This document shows, in pieces, positions 48,150-58,121 of a DNA stretch of 64,000 nucleotides. The notes beneath the pieces were generated by a model. That model saw only the letters and a list, made by a program, of their open reading frames with translations. It had not been told where the DNA came from and searched no databases. The number at the start of each line of letters is the position of its first letter. Within the stretch, counting starts at the first letter, position 1. A program made the position numbers and the translations under genes. This DNA is from Ciceribacter ferrooxidans. GTDB taxonomy: Bacteria > Pseudomonadota > Alphaproteobacteria > Rhizobiales > Rhizobiaceae. The stretch spans positions 538,918 to 602,917 of the forward strand of contig NZ_SDVB01000170.1 in assembly GCF_004137355.1 (NCBI RefSeq), read 5' to 3'.

Positions 48150-49334
48150 CTAGTTGTTCGGCGCCGGAGCGTCCATCACCACGTCGGGTTCGACCCCACG
48201 CTCCGCCTCGATCTTGCGCCACTTCTTGACGTTGGCGTTGTGCTCTTCGAGCGTCGCCGCGAAGACGTGTCCACCAGTGCCGTCGGCCACGAAGTAGAGG
48301 TCCTTGGTGCGCCAGGGATTGGCGACCGCTTCGAGTGCCTCCCGGCCCGGATTGGCGATCGGCCCCGGCGGCAGGCCCTTCACCAGGTAGGTGTTGTAGG
48401 GCGTTTCCTTCTTCAGGTCCGACTGGAAGATCGGGCGGTCGGCCGGCTTTCCGTCGCCGCCGAAGAGGCCGTAGACGATCGTCGGGTCCGACTGGAGACG
48501 CATGCCCTTCTGCAGACGATTGTAGAAGACGGAAGCGACATGGGCGCGTTCATCCGGCTTGCCCGTTTCCTTTTCCACGATAGAGGCGAGCGTGACCAGT
48601 TCGAGCTTGCTCTTCAGCGGCAGATCGGGGTCGCGCTTCTCCCAGACCTGGTCGATGACCTTCTGCTGCGCCGCGATCATCTGGCTGATGATCTCGTCGC
48701 GCTTCGTGCCGCGGGAGAACTTGTAGGTGTCGGGCCGCAGCGCCCCTTCGGCCGGCAGTTCCGCCGGCAGTTCGCCTTCGAGCACCGGATCGTCGGCGAG
48801 CCGCTTGAACATCTGCTTGACCGACAGCCCTTCCGGGAAGGAGATCGCGTAGAGGATGGACTTGCCCGACTTCAGGAGATCCATGATCTCCTTCATCGAA
48901 GCCTTCGCCTTGATCTCGTATTCGCCGGCCTTCAGCGTCTCGTTCTCGTCGAGATAGGTGGCCGTCACATAGCGGAAGATGCGGGAATCGGTGACGACGC
49001 CGCTCCGCTCGAGATTGTTGGCGATCTCGTTGAGACCGGCGCCGTTGCGCACGACGAAATTGACATTCGCCTGCAGCGGTCCCGGCTCCTGATAGGCCGA
49101 CATCACGTAATAGAAACCGGCGACGGCGATCACGAAAACCGTGACCGTCAGCGTCATCAGGAAATTGAGGAAGATCACCAGCTGGCTGCGCGCCTTGCGC
49201 GAGCGCTTCGGAGGTGCAGGAACCCGTTCCGGCTTCAGCGCTTCGGCCGGCGATTTCGGAATGATCGGTCCCTTGGACGCGGGCTCCGCGCCGCGGCCGA
49301 CTTCATTCCCGCTGTTCTGATCGATCTCGCTCAC
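48150..49334 (-). CDS. mltG: Endolytic murein transglycosylase MltG
   Basis: 394 residues. A cytoplasmic N-terminal tail is followed by one transmembrane helix (VIFLNFLMTLTVTVFVIAVAGFYYV), a LysM-like subdomain and the YceG catalytic domain with Glu in LASIVEKETGKPDE. It cleaves nascent glycan chains. The GTG at 49334 has AGGAG 5 bases upstream; a GTG at 49340 is in frame but sits on the Shine-Dalgarno. Follows fabF on the same strand. Confidence 0.94.
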   Translation of the reverse strand: MSEIDQNSGNEVGRGAEPASKGPIIPKSPAEALKPERVPAPPKRSRKARSQLVIFLNFLMTLTVTVFVIAVAGFYYVMSAYQEPGPLQANVNFVVRNGAGLNEIANNLERSGVVTDSRIFRYVTATYLDENETLKAGEYEIKAKASMKEIMDLLKSGKSILYAISFPEGLSVKQMFKRLADDPVLEGELPAELPAEGALRPDTYKFSRGTKRDEIISQMIAAQQKVIDQVWEKRDPDLPLKSKLELVTLASIVEKETGKPDERAHVASVFYNRLQKGMRLQSDPTIVYGLFGGDGKPADRPIFQSDLKKETPYNTYLVKGLPPGPIANPGREALEAVANPWRTKDLYFVADGTGGHVFAATLEEHNANVKKWRKIEAERGVEPDVVMDAPAPNN

Positions 49335-49448
49335 CGGCACTCCTCTTCATTTCGGTCCAGCCGCTCTTTCGCCGGACATTGCGGCGAAAACCGGTACACG
49401 GCATCCTTCCCGAAAGCGTCGTTCCGGCGCATCCGGCCCGCCGGCAGG

Positions 49449-50705
49449 TTATCCCTGGTAGCGACGCAGGACCAGCGAGGCATTGGTGCCTCCGAATCCG
49501 AACGAATTGGAAAGCGCGACATCGATCTGACGCTCGCGCGCCTTGTGCGGCACGAGGTCGATCGCCGTTTCCACTTCGGGATTGTCGAGGTTGAGCGTCG
49601 GCGGCGCGATATTGTCACGGATCGCGAGCGCAGAGAAGATCGCCTCGACGGCGCCGGCGGCGCCGAGCAGATGACCGATCGCCGATTTCGTCGAAGACAT
49701 CGAGATCTTCGAGGCGGAATTGCCGACGAGCCGCTCGACCGCACCGAGCTCGATGACGTCGGCCATGGTCGAGGTGCCGTGGGCGTTGATGTAATCGATG
49801 TCGGCCGGTGTCAGGCCGGCGCGCTTCAGCGCCATCGCCATGCAGCGCTGCGCGCCTTCACCGTCTTCGGACGGCGCCGTGATGTGGTAGGCGTCGCCGG
49901 AAAGGCCATAGCCGACGATCTCGGCATAGATCTTGGCGCCGCGGGCCTTTGCGTGCTCCAGCTCTTCCAGCACAACGATGCCGGCGCCCTCGCCCATGAC
50001 GAAGCCGTCACGGTCCTTGTCGTAGGGACGCGAGGCGCGGGTCGGATCGTCGTTGCGGGCGGTCGACAGCGCGCGGCAGGCGGCAAAGCCGGCAAGCGAA
50101 ATGCGGCTGATCGGAGATTCGGTGCCGCCGGCGACCATCACATCGGCATCGCCGAGCGCGATCAGGCGCGCCGCGTCGCCGATGGCATGGGCGCCGGTCG
50201 AGCAGGCGGTGACGACCGAGTGGTTCGGGCCGCGCAGCTTGTGGCGAATGGAGACCTGGCCGGACGCGAGGTTGATGAGACGTCCGGGAATGAAGAACGG
50301 TGACAGGCGGCGCGGACCCTTGTCGCGCAGGATGAATCCCGCCTCGACGATCCCTTCGATTCCGCCGATACCGGAGCCGATCAGCACGCCGCTCGCGATC
50401 TGGTCCTCGTCGCTCTTGGGGTGCCAGCCGGCATCCTCGAGCGCCATGTCGGCGGCAGCGATCGCGTAAATGATGAAATTGTCGACCTTGCGCTGCTCCT
50501 TGAGCTCCATCCAGTCGTCGGGACTGAACGCGCCCTCGCCTTCGGTCGGGATACGGCAGGCGACCTGTGCCGGCAGGTCATCGACCTCGAACTCGGTCAC
50601 GCGGCGCGCGCCGCTCTGCCCGGCCAGGAGTTTCGACCACGTCACCTCGGTTCCACACCCCAGAGGCGATACCATGCCGGTACCGGTGATAACGACCCGT
50701 CTCAT
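49449..50705 (-). CDS. fabF: 3-oxoacyl-ACP synthase II (FabF)
   Basis: Condenses malonyl-ACP with acyl-ACP in fatty acid elongation. 418 residues with the Cys-His-His triad in TACSTGAHAIG, INAHGTSTMAD and SAIGHLLGAAG. Start MRRVVITGTGMVSPLG is typical. Acts with AcpP, FabG and FabD encoded just upstream. Confidence 0.97.
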   Translation of the reverse strand: MRRVVITGTGMVSPLGCGTEVTWSKLLAGQSGARRVTEFEVDDLPAQVACRIPTEGEGAFSPDDWMELKEQRKVDNFIIYAIAAADMALEDAGWHPKSDEDQIASGVLIGSGIGGIEGIVEAGFILRDKGPRRLSPFFIPGRLINLASGQVSIRHKLRGPNHSVVTACSTGAHAIGDAARLIALGDADVMVAGGTESPISRISLAGFAACRALSTARNDDPTRASRPYDKDRDGFVMGEGAGIVVLEELEHAKARGAKIYAEIVGYGLSGDAYHITAPSEDGEGAQRCMAMALKRAGLTPADIDYINAHGTSTMADVIELGAVERLVGNSASKISMSSTKSAIGHLLGAAGAVEAIFSALAIRDNIAPPTLNLDNPEVETAIDLVPHKARERQIDVALSNSFGFGGTNASLVLRRYQG

Positions 50706-50730
50706 AGTCCGCAGCCCACCTGTTCTTTCG

Positions 50731-50765
50731 GTCTGAAAACAGCAAGGCCCGCCAGGAGCGGGCCT
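50731..50765 (-). terminator. Hairpin between acpP and fabF
   Basis: AGGCCCG (50745-50751) and CGGGCCT (50759-50765) pair perfectly; on the minus strand the stem is followed by TTGCTGTTTTC. It may end most acpP transcripts while letting some read into fabF. Confidence 0.55.
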
Positions 50766-50811
50766 CCGCAGGCCGGATCTAGGGCGATCCGCCTGCCTTG
50801 CATGCCAACGA

Positions 50812-51048
50812 TCAGGCCTGAGCCTTCTCGATGAACTTTACCGCGTCGCCGACCGTCAGGATGGAATCGGCCGCGTCGTCCGGGATTTCAACGCCGAACT
50901 CTTCTTCGAAAGCCATGACCAATTCGACCGTGTCGAGCGAGTCGGCGCCCAGGTCGTCGATGAAGCTTGCGCCTTCGACGACTTTCTCGGCATCAACGCC
51001 GAGATGGTCAATTACAATTTTCTTCACGCGTTCTGCGATATCGCTCAT
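50812..51048 (-). CDS. acpP: Acyl carrier protein
   Basis: 78 residues, acidic. The phosphopantetheine site is [17 protein letters not shown]. The ATG at 51048 has GAGGAAA 5-11 bases upstream; the longer frame is not homologous. Carrier for fatty acid synthesis, usually one of the most highly expressed genes, with a 272-base upstream region for its own promoter. Confidence 0.97.
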   Translation of the reverse strand: MSDIAERVKKIVIDHLGVDAEKVVEGASFIDDLGADSLDTVELVMAFEEEFGVEIPDDAADSILTVGDAVKFIEKAQA

Positions 51049-51320
51049 GTCGGTTTCCTCGACCTTCTTTACATCGGGGCGCCGCGACGGTCCCCTACCC
51101 TGTATCAAACCGGCGATCGATGCTTTTGCAACCTCACCGGCAAACTCGTTCAGCCCAATCCACAACGAACAGCAACCTAGGCACAACTGCCGCCTGTCAT
51201 TTCGGGGCGACTGTACACAGTCTTGGCCCGCTTAACATGCTTTAAGCCCTTCGCAAAGCCTGAAAATTACCGGCGAGAGGCTGCTCAACATGCAAATCCC
51301 GCGCACATTGTGCGCAGGCG
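51049..51320. other. acpP upstream region
   Basis: 272 bases between fabG and acpP. It contains the palindrome GCGCACATTGTGCGC at 51301-51315, just past the fabG stop, and CTTAA (51231-51235) with TTAAG (51242-51246). I see no open reading frame of note. The acpP promoter should be here. Confidence 0.5.
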
Positions 51321-52058
51321 TCAGATCATCGCCATGCCGCCGTTGACGTGAAGCGTCTGGCCGGTGACGTAGCCCGCCTCGTTGGAGGCAAGATAGAGGA
51401 CGGCAGCGGCGATGTCGCTGCCGGTGCCCATGCGCTTCATCGGGATCGCCCCCATGATGGCGTCCTTCTGCTTCTCGTTGAGCTTGCCGGTCATGGCGCT
51501 CTCGATGAAGCCGGGCGCGACGCAGTTGACGGTGACGTTGCGGGTGGCGATCTCTTGGGCGAGCGACTTCGAGAAGCCGATCAGGCCGGCCTTCGAGGCG
51601 CAGTAATTGGTTTGACCCGGATTGCCGGTAACCCCGACGATCGAGGTGATGTTGATGATGCGGCCGAAGCGGCGGCGCATCATCGGATGGGTGAGTTCAC
51701 GGGTCAACCGGAAGACCGCCGTCAGGTTGACCTCGAGCACGCTGTCCCAGTCCTCGTCGCTCATGCGCACGAAGAGGCCGTCCTTGGTGATGCCGGCATT
51801 GTTGACGAGGATGTCGACACCTTCGAGATCGGCTTCCGCCTTCTCGCCGAGAGCCTTCACTTCGTCGCGGTTCGACAGGTTCGCCGGAAAGACCTTGACC
51901 CGGTCGCCGAGCTCGGCGGCGAGCGCCTCGAGCTTTTCGACGCGCGTTCCATGCAGGCCGACGATGGCGCCGCGCGCGTGCAGCTGGCGGGCGATTTCCT
52001 CGCCGAGGCCGCCGGTTGCGCCGGTGACGAGAGCCTTGCGGCCGGTCAGATCAAACAT
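51321..52058 (-). CDS. fabG: 3-oxoacyl-ACP reductase FabG
   Basis: NADPH-dependent reduction of 3-oxoacyl-ACP. 245 residues: TGATGGLGEEIA, NNAG, catalytic ITSIVGVTGNPGQTNYCASKAG, and GMAMI at the C-terminus, all classic for FabG. Located between fabD and acpP. Confidence 0.96.
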   Translation of the reverse strand: MFDLTGRKALVTGATGGLGEEIARQLHARGAIVGLHGTRVEKLEALAAELGDRVKVFPANLSNRDEVKALGEKAEADLEGVDILVNNAGITKDGLFVRMSDEDWDSVLEVNLTAVFRLTRELTHPMMRRRFGRIINITSIVGVTGNPGQTNYCASKAGLIGFSKSLAQEIATRNVTVNCVAPGFIESAMTGKLNEKQKDAIMGAIPMKRMGTGSDIAAAVLYLASNEAGYVTGQTLHVNGGMAMI

Positions 52059-52089
52059 GATCGCAATCCTTGTTTTTTGAAACGGGGTA

Positions 52090-53034
52090 TCAGGCGAGAA
52101 GAGCAGCGAGCGCGGCGTCGATATCCGCCGGCGTATTGACGGCGATGCCGTTCACGGACTTGTCGATGCGGCGGGCAAGCCCCGTCAGGACCTTGCCGGA
52201 GCCGAGTTCATAGAGGGTGGTGACGCCGTTTGCGGCGAACCATTCGACCGTCTCGCGCCAGCGGACCTGGCCGGTGACCTGTTCGACCAGCAGGGCGGCG
52301 ATCTCGTCAGCGGCGGTGACGGGCGCGGCGCGGACATTGGCGATCAGCGGCACGACCGGGTCCTTCTTCTCGACCTTGGCGAGCGCCTCGCGCATGGCCT
52401 CGGCGGCCGGGCCCATCAGGGCGGAATGGAAGGGTGCGGAGACAGGCAGCATGATGGCGCGCTTGGCGCCCTTGTCGGTCGCAAGGGCAGCTGCCTTTTC
52501 GACCGCGGCCTTGCCGCCGGAAATCACCAGCTGGCCGCCGCCGTTGTCGTTGGCGATCTGGCAGGGGCCGACGGCAGAAGCCTCGACGCAGATCGACTGG
52601 ACGTCGCCGTGCTCGAGCCCGATGATTGCGGCCATGGCGCCCTCGCCGACCGGAACGGCAGCCTGCATGGCATTGCCGCGGATGCGCAGGAGCCGGGCAG
52701 TATCGGCGAGCGAGAAGGTGCCGGCGGCGCAGAGCGCGGAATATTCGCCGAGCGAATGGCCGGCGACGAAGGCGACCTTCGACTTGAGATCGAGGCCGCG
52801 AGCCTGCATCACGCGGATGACGGCCATCGACACGGCCATCAGCGCCGGCTGGGCGTTGGCGGTCAGCGTCAGGGTCTCTTCAGGGCCGTCGAACATGACG
52901 GAGGAGAGCTTCTCGCCGAGCGCCTCGTCGACTTCCTCGAAAACCGCACGGGCTTCGGGATAGGTCTCCGCAAGCTCCTTGCCCATGCCGACGGCCTGGC
53001 TGCCCTGGCCGGGGAACGTAAATGCCACACTCAT
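52090..53034 (-). CDS. fabD: Malonyl-CoA:ACP transacylase FabD
   Basis: Loads malonyl onto ACP. 314 residues from the ATG at 53034 with AAGGA upstream. FTFPGQGSQAVGMG, the nucleophile motif GHSLGEYSAL and the histidine in PVSAPFHSALM are present. First gene of fabD-fabG-acpP-fabF. Confidence 0.97.
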   Translation of the reverse strand: MSVAFTFPGQGSQAVGMGKELAETYPEARAVFEEVDEALGEKLSSVMFDGPEETLTLTANAQPALMAVSMAVIRVMQARGLDLKSKVAFVAGHSLGEYSALCAAGTFSLADTARLLRIRGNAMQAAVPVGEGAMAAIIGLEHGDVQSICVEASAVGPCQIANDNGGGQLVISGGKAAVEKAAALATDKGAKRAIMLPVSAPFHSALMGPAAEAMREALAKVEKKDPVVPLIANVRAAPVTAADEIAALLVEQVTGQVRWRETVEWFAANGVTTLYELGSGKVLTGLARRIDKSVNGIAVNTPADIDAALAALLA

Positions 53035-53282
53035 GGTCCAATCCTTCTCGGGATTATGTTCTTCCCTGACTTTTTTCTCTCCCTTTGACGGGTTTTCAAA
53101 GGGAGTCAAGTGCAGGCCGGCCGCTTTGCCCCGCTCGCAGTGCGTTGTCCAGAGGCGGAAGAGCGGGATCGGCGTGCCGGTGCAGGCATGGAAAGAACGC
53201 GCTTGCAGTGCAGCGAAATCGACCTAGATTCGGAAGGCTATTCCCGCCCTCCGATATTCTTTCCAGCAACGGAAACGTCTTC

Positions 53283-54326
53283 ATGAAGTACAACAAACTT
53301 GGCCGCACCGGCATCACCGTGTCCGAAATCTGCCTGGGGACGATGACCTGGGGTTCGCAGAACACCGAGGCGGAAGCCTTCGCGCAGATGGACTACGCGC
53401 TCGACCGCGGCATCAATTTCTTCGACACGGCCGAACTCTACCCGACCACCCCGCTCTCCGCCGAGACCTACGGCGACACCGAGACGATCATCGGCAACTG
53501 GTTCGAGAAAACCGGCAAGCGCAAGGATGTCGTGCTGGCGACCAAGGTCGCCGGCGCCGGACGGCCTTATATCCGCGGCGGCGAGCCGATCACCGGCGCG
53601 GCGATCCGCGAGGCGGTCGATGCGAGCCTGAGGCGGCTGAAGACCGACTATATCGACCTCTACCAGATCCACTGGCCGAACCGCGGCCACTACCACTTCC
53701 GCCAGGCGTGGACCTACAATCCGTTCAAGCAGGATCGCGAGAAGGCGGTCGCCGACATCGAGGAGAAGCTGTCCGCGCTCGACGACTGCGTGAAGGCCGG
53801 CAAGATCCGTGCGATCGGCCTTTCCAATGAGACGGCCTGGGGCACACTCAAGTATCTCGCGCTCGCGGAAAAGAAGGGTCTCCCGCGCGTGGCGACGCTG
53901 CAAAACGAATACAACCTCCTCTACCGGAGCTTCGATCTCGACCTCGCCGAGGTCTCGCACCATGAGGATGTCGGCCTGCTCGCCTATTCGCCGCTGGCCG
54001 GCGGCATTCTCTCGGGCAAATATCTCGACGGACAAAAGCCTGCGGGCTCCCGCGGCTCGATCAACGGCGATATCGGCGGGCGCTTGCAACCACGCCAGGA
54101 GCCGGCGACACGCGCCTATGTCGAGATCGCCCGCAAGCACGGCCTCGATCCGTCCGCGATGGCACTCGCCTTCTGCCTCACCCGGCCATTCATGGCCTCG
54201 GTGATCATCGGCGCGACCAGCATGGAACAACTGAAGACCGACGTCTCGGCAGCAGACCTTACGCTCTCCGACGAGGTGCTCGCCGAGATCGCCAAGGTCC
54301 ATCGCTTTTATCCCATGCCGATGTGA
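53283..54326 (+). CDS. Tas-like aldo/keto reductase
   Basis: 347 residues from the ATG. NADP(H)-dependent aldo/keto reductase: Asp-Tyr-Lys-His residues in INFFDTAELYP, LATKVAGAG and QIHWPNRGHYHF. The sequence LGTMTWGSQNTEAEAFAQMDYALDRGINFFDTAE-like start (shown here in part) closely matches Escherichia coli Tas. Substrate unknown. Confidence 0.9.
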   Translation: MKYNKLGRTGITVSEICLGTMTWGSQNTEAEAFAQMDYALDRGINFFDTAELYPTTPLSAETYGDTETIIGNWFEKTGKRKDVVLATKVAGAGRPYIRGGEPITGAAIREAVDASLRRLKTDYIDLYQIHWPNRGHYHFRQAWTYNPFKQDREKAVADIEEKLSALDDCVKAGKIRAIGLSNETAWGTLKYLALAEKKGLPRVATLQNEYNLLYRSFDLDLAEVSHHEDVGLLAYSPLAGGILSGKYLDGQKPAGSRGSINGDIGGRLQPRQEPATRAYVEIARKHGLDPSAMALAFCLTRPFMASVIIGATSMEQLKTDVSAADLTLSDEVLAEIAKVHRFYPMPM

Positions 54327-54430
54327 GACCGCCCGCGGCATCACGAAGCAGGCAGAAGACGCCATTACAGGTTGCGCATGACCGTCCGGGCTGCTCCAAT
54401 GGAGCGGTCTGGACGGCGAAGCGGAGCGAC

Positions 54431-55357
54431 ATGGATTACTTCCTCGTAGCGAGCGGCCTGGTCTGCCTCTATTTCGGCGCGGAATGGCTGCTGCGCGGCA
54501 CCGTTTCCCTGTCCCGCCGGCTGGATATTCCGACGCTTCTCGTCTCGCTGGTCGTCATCGGATTCGGCACGTCGCTGCCGGAGCTCCTGGTGTCGCTGCG
54601 GGCCGCCTTCGCGGCCTCACCGGGCCTCGTGCTCGGCAACGTCGTCGGCTCCAACATCGCCAATACGCTTCTCATCATCGGAGTCGGTTCCGTCATCTCG
54701 CCGATGAAGGAATGGGACGGTGCCGTGCGGCGTGACGCGCTGGTGATGCTCGCCGCCACGGTGCTGATGCTCCTGCTCGTGCAGTTCAGCGCCGTCGGAC
54801 GGCTTGCCGGCTTGGTGATGGTGGTTCTCCTCGGCGTCTATCTGCGGCAGGGCTACCGCAAGGCCCGGCGCGATCCGTCGACGCGCATCGTCGAGACGAT
54901 CGAAGGCGAGGAACTGCCGTGGTCGCGGATCGTCATCCTGATCACCGCGAGCCTTATGGCGCTGTTTGCCGGCGCCGAACTGCTCGTTCGCGGCGCAACG
55001 AAGCTAGCCGTCGACTTCGGCGTCTCCGAGGCGGTGATCGGGCTGACGGTCGTCGCGGTCGGCACCAGCCTGCCGGAACTCGCGACCGCCGTCGTCGCGG
55101 CATCCCGCCGGCAATCGGATGTGACTGTCGGCAATGTCGTCGGATCGAACATCTTCAACATTCTTTTCATCCTCGGCCTGACGGCGCTGGTGCTGCCCGT
55201 TCCCGTGGCGCCGCGCTTTCCCCGGCTCGACGTCCCGGTGATGCTGGCCGCAGCCATCCTCCTCACGGCTGCCATCCTGCTCGACCGGCCGGTAGGCCGC
55301 CTGTTCGGGGTCGCGCTGCTCCTCTCCTACGCCGGATATCTGGCTTTCCTGACCTGA
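54431..55357 (+). CDS. Calcium/sodium antiporter (CaCA family)
   Basis: 308 residues with about ten hydrophobic segments in two inverted halves. The alpha repeats are GFGTSLPELLVS with GNVVGSNIANTLL, and AVGTSLPELATAVV with GNVVGSNIFNILF. YrbG-like inner membrane exchangers have this layout. Start ATG at 54431 with GGAG upstream. Confidence 0.93.
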   Translation: MDYFLVASGLVCLYFGAEWLLRGTVSLSRRLDIPTLLVSLVVIGFGTSLPELLVSLRAAFAASPGLVLGNVVGSNIANTLLIIGVGSVISPMKEWDGAVRRDALVMLAATVLMLLLVQFSAVGRLAGLVMVVLLGVYLRQGYRKARRDPSTRIVETIEGEELPWSRIVILITASLMALFAGAELLVRGATKLAVDFGVSEAVIGLTVVAVGTSLPELATAVVAASRRQSDVTVGNVVGSNIFNILFILGLTALVLPVPVAPRFPRLDVPVMLAAAILLTAAILLDRPVGRLFGVALLLSYAGYLAFLT

Positions 55358-55384
55358 GCCGCGGTGCGTCACCGGATTTCAGCC

Positions 55385-55412
55385 TTGCCTTTCCCGGAAA
55401 AATCCGTATAAG
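55385..55412 (+). promoter_or_regulatory. Likely rpsF operon promoter
   Basis: TTGCCT (55385-55390), 16 bases, TATAAG (55407-55412) match a sigma70-type promoter. It lies about 220 bases before rpsF and so predicts a long leader that could carry ribosomal-protein control. Confidence 0.5.
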
Positions 55413-55634
55413 CGCGCTGTTCAAAACACCCGGTCTTTCGGCTGGTGGCTGAACGGAGGGCAGGTCCTTGAACCAAGGATCGCAGGCATCGAAGGGTTGC
55501 CGGCCTCCCGTGTCTCCGCTCTCGACCGTCTCGATCAAACGCTTTTCTTGCCTGGTTTTCCAGTTCCAAGAGCAGTCGTTGAGGCTTAGCGCCGGATCCG
55601 GGTGACGACAACCGCAAGAAAGGCAAAGCTTACA

Positions 55635-56090
55635 ATGGCTCTTTACGAACATGTATTCCTTGCCCGGCAGGATATGTCCGCTCAGCAGGTTGATGCCCTC
55701 GTCGAACAGTACAAGGGCGTCATCGAAGCTAACGGCGGCAAGGTCGGGCGCATCGAGAACTGGGGCCTGAAGTCCCTCACCTACCGCATCAAGAAGAACC
55801 GCAAGGCGCACTACGCCCTCATGGACATCGACGCTCCGGCGGCCGCCATCCATGAAATGGAACGCCAGATGCGCATCAACGAAGACGTTCTTCGTTACAT
55901 GACCATCGCCGTCGAAGCCCACGAAGAAGGCCCGTCCGCGATGATGCAGAAGCGTGACCGCGACGACCGTCCGCGCCGTGAAGGCGACGATCGTGGCCCG
56001 CGCCGCGACTTCGGCGACCGTGGCCCGCGTCCGGACCGTGGCCCCCGTGAAGGTGGCTTCGAGCGTCGTCCGCGCGAAGACCGCGCGTAA
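55635..56090 (+). CDS. rpsF: 30S ribosomal protein S6 with charged C-terminal tail
   Basis: 151 residues. The S6 fold fills about the first 100 residues ([40 protein letters not shown]). The rest is a low-complexity tail of Arg, Asp, Gly and Pro ([18 protein letters not shown]-type repeats). First gene of rpsF-rpsR-DUF2232-rplI. Confidence 0.96.
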   Translation: MALYEHVFLARQDMSAQQVDALVEQYKGVIEANGGKVGRIENWGLKSLTYRIKKNRKAHYALMDIDAPAAAIHEMERQMRINEDVLRYMTIAVEAHEEGPSAMMQKRDRDDRPRREGDDRGPRRDFGDRGPRPDRGPREGGFERRPREDRA

Positions 56091-56114
56091 TTTCGAGCAC
56101 AAGGAGAAAACACA

Positions 56115-56363
56115 ATGGCTGATGCATCCTCTGCTCCGGCACGCCGTCCGTTCCACCGTCGTCGCAAGACCTGCCCCTTCTCGGGCGCGAACGCACCGAA
56201 GATCGACTACAAGGACGTTCGTCTCCTGCAGCGCTACATTTCCGAGCGCGGCAAGATCGTTCCGTCCCGTATCACTGCAGTTTCGCAGAAGAAGCAGCGC
56301 GAACTGGCCCAGGCCATCAAGCGCGCCCGTTTCCTCGGCCTGCTGCCCTACGTCGTAGCGTAA
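56115..56363 (+). CDS. rpsR: 30S ribosomal protein S18
   Basis: 82 residues: [39 protein letters not shown] is diagnostic, and the C-terminus [12 protein letters not shown] is conserved. Binds S6. AAGGAG ribosome binding site 10 bases upstream. Confidence 0.98.
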   Translation: MADASSAPARRPFHRRRKTCPFSGANAPKIDYKDVRLLQRYISERGKIVPSRITAVSQKKQRELAQAIKRARFLGLLPYVVA

Positions 56364-56519
56364 TCCGACATTTCGACCCGCTGACCAATGGTCGGCGGGT
56401 CGATTTCGCCCTTCCGCGATGGGCGCGGATCGGCACCTTTGAAAACCCATGTTGGGGACCGGACCTCGCAAGTTGAATCCGGATTTTCCCCTAACTGCTT
56501 CGAAAAGCAGGACAGCGAC

Positions 56520-57497
56520 GTGAAACAGGTGAATGCGACATTGCTGCTGACCGGCGTTCTCGCCGGCATCACCGCCGCCCTGCTGGTGCTGGGCGCGAAC
56601 GCGCAGCCGTCGTTTGCCTCCCTTCTCTACGCGGCCTCCGCCCTTCCCGTTCTCATCGTCGGCCTCGGCTGGGGCAATATCGCCGCGATCACCGCCGTCA
56701 TCACCGCCGCCGCCATCGGCGCGCTCGCAGTCTCGCCGCTCTTCGCCTTCGCGATGGCGATCTTCACCCTGCTGCCGGCGGGCTGGCTCAGCCATCTTGC
56801 GAACCTCGCGCGCCCGGCTTCCGAGCTCGGCGGACCGCAGAACCTGATGGCCTGGTATCCGCTCTCCGACATCCTGCTGCATCTCTGCTCGCTGGTTGCG
56901 CTCGCCGTCGTCGTCCTGGGGATCATGATCGGCTACGGCCCGGACCTGGTCAGCCAGATGGTCGACACGCTGCTGCAGTCGGTCCAGGGCGGCGAGAACC
57001 CCGCAATGGCGCCGGATGCGGCGAGCGTCGCGCAGCTGAAGCGCCTGATGCTGACCATGCTGCCGGTCGTGCAGGGCGGCACCTGGGTGCTGATGCTCTT
57101 TTCTGCCTATTACGTCGCCGTGCGGATCGTCGCCGCTTCCGGCCACGGCCTGCGTCCGAGGGAGGACATCCCGTCGGCACTCAGGATGAACCGCAACGCG
57201 CTCTTCGTCTTTTTGGCCGGCATTCTCGCGACGTTTTACGGCGGCGTGCCGGCCCTTGTCGGCGCGACCGTCTGCGGCGCCTTCGGCGCGGGTTTCCTCG
57301 TCGCCGGCTTCGCCTCCCTGCACCTGCGCACCCGCGGCAAGGACTGGCGCGTGCCGGCGCTGGTGCTCGCCTATCTCTCGGCGCTGCTTCTGCTGCCCGC
57401 CTTCTTCATTCTCGTCCTCGGCCTGTCGGACACCCGGCGGACCGTGGCGCTGACGCCGGCGCGATCCGCCGACAAACCTGACAACCGCAACACCTGA
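56520..57497 (+). CDS. DUF2232 family membrane protein
   Basis: 325 residues with about eight membrane segments. The GTG start at 56520 has AGGA 7 bases upstream; a longer frame from 56388 lacks membrane or homologous sequence. DUF2232/YybS-like proteins commonly sit between rpsR and rplI in this group. Function unknown. Confidence 0.82.
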   Translation: MKQVNATLLLTGVLAGITAALLVLGANAQPSFASLLYAASALPVLIVGLGWGNIAAITAVITAAAIGALAVSPLFAFAMAIFTLLPAGWLSHLANLARPASELGGPQNLMAWYPLSDILLHLCSLVALAVVVLGIMIGYGPDLVSQMVDTLLQSVQGGENPAMAPDAASVAQLKRLMLTMLPVVQGGTWVLMLFSAYYVAVRIVAASGHGLRPREDIPSALRMNRNALFVFLAGILATFYGGVPALVGATVCGAFGAGFLVAGFASLHLRTRGKDWRVPALVLAYLSALLLLPAFFILVLGLSDTRRTVALTPARSADKPDNRNT

Positions 57498-57521
57498 ACT
57501 TGAGACTGAAAGGAAACGAAA

Positions 57522-58097
57522 ATGGAAGTCATTCTTCTCGAACGCATCGCCAAGCTCGGCCAGATGGGCGAAACCGTGAAGGTTCGCGACGGCTTTGCCC
57601 GCAACTACCTCCTGCCGCAGGGCAAGGCGCTGCGCGCCAACGCCGCCAACAAGGCCCGCTTCGAAGCCGAACGCGCCACGCTGGAAGCCCGCAACCTCGA
57701 GCGCAAGTCGGAAGCCCAGAAGGTCGCCGACGCCCTCTCCGGCAAGTCCTTCATCGTCGTCCGCTCGGCCGGCGAAACCGGCCAGCTGTACGGCTCGGTC
57801 GCTGCTCGCGACGTCGCCGAGATCCTGGCCTCCGAAGGCTTCAACGTTTCGCGCAACCAGGTCGAACTCAACCAGCCGATCAAGTCGATCGGCCTGCACC
57901 AGGTCACCCTGCACCTGCATGCCGAAGTCGAGCTGTCTATCGAGCTCAACGTCGCCCGCTCGGCCGAAGAAGCCGAACGCCAGGCCAAGGGCGAAAGCCT
58001 GACCTCGGCTGACGCGATCTACGGCGTCGACGAAGACGCCCTGCGTCCGGAAGACTTCTTCAACCCGGAAGCCGAATTCGAAGGCGAACAGGAATAA
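57522..58097 (+). CDS. rplI: 50S ribosomal protein L9
   Basis: 191 residues. [37 protein letters not shown] is the L9 N-terminus; a long alpha-helix and a C-terminal rRNA-binding domain follow. An acidic C-terminal tail (about 25 residues) extends beyond Escherichia coli L9. Followed by a strong terminator. Confidence 0.98.
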   Translation: MEVILLERIAKLGQMGETVKVRDGFARNYLLPQGKALRANAANKARFEAERATLEARNLERKSEAQKVADALSGKSFIVVRSAGETGQLYGSVAARDVAEILASEGFNVSRNQVELNQPIKSIGLHQVTLHLHAEVELSIELNVARSAEEAERQAKGESLTSADAIYGVDEDALRPEDFFNPEAEFEGEQE

Positions 58098-58121
58098 TAT
58101 CCGTCGCAAGCCGGATTTGGA

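Noticed and set aside
51301-51315. Terminator after fabG at GCGCACATTGTGCGC
   Set aside because: Perfect palindrome, but without a T-run and with almost no loop; could equally be a protein site or chance.
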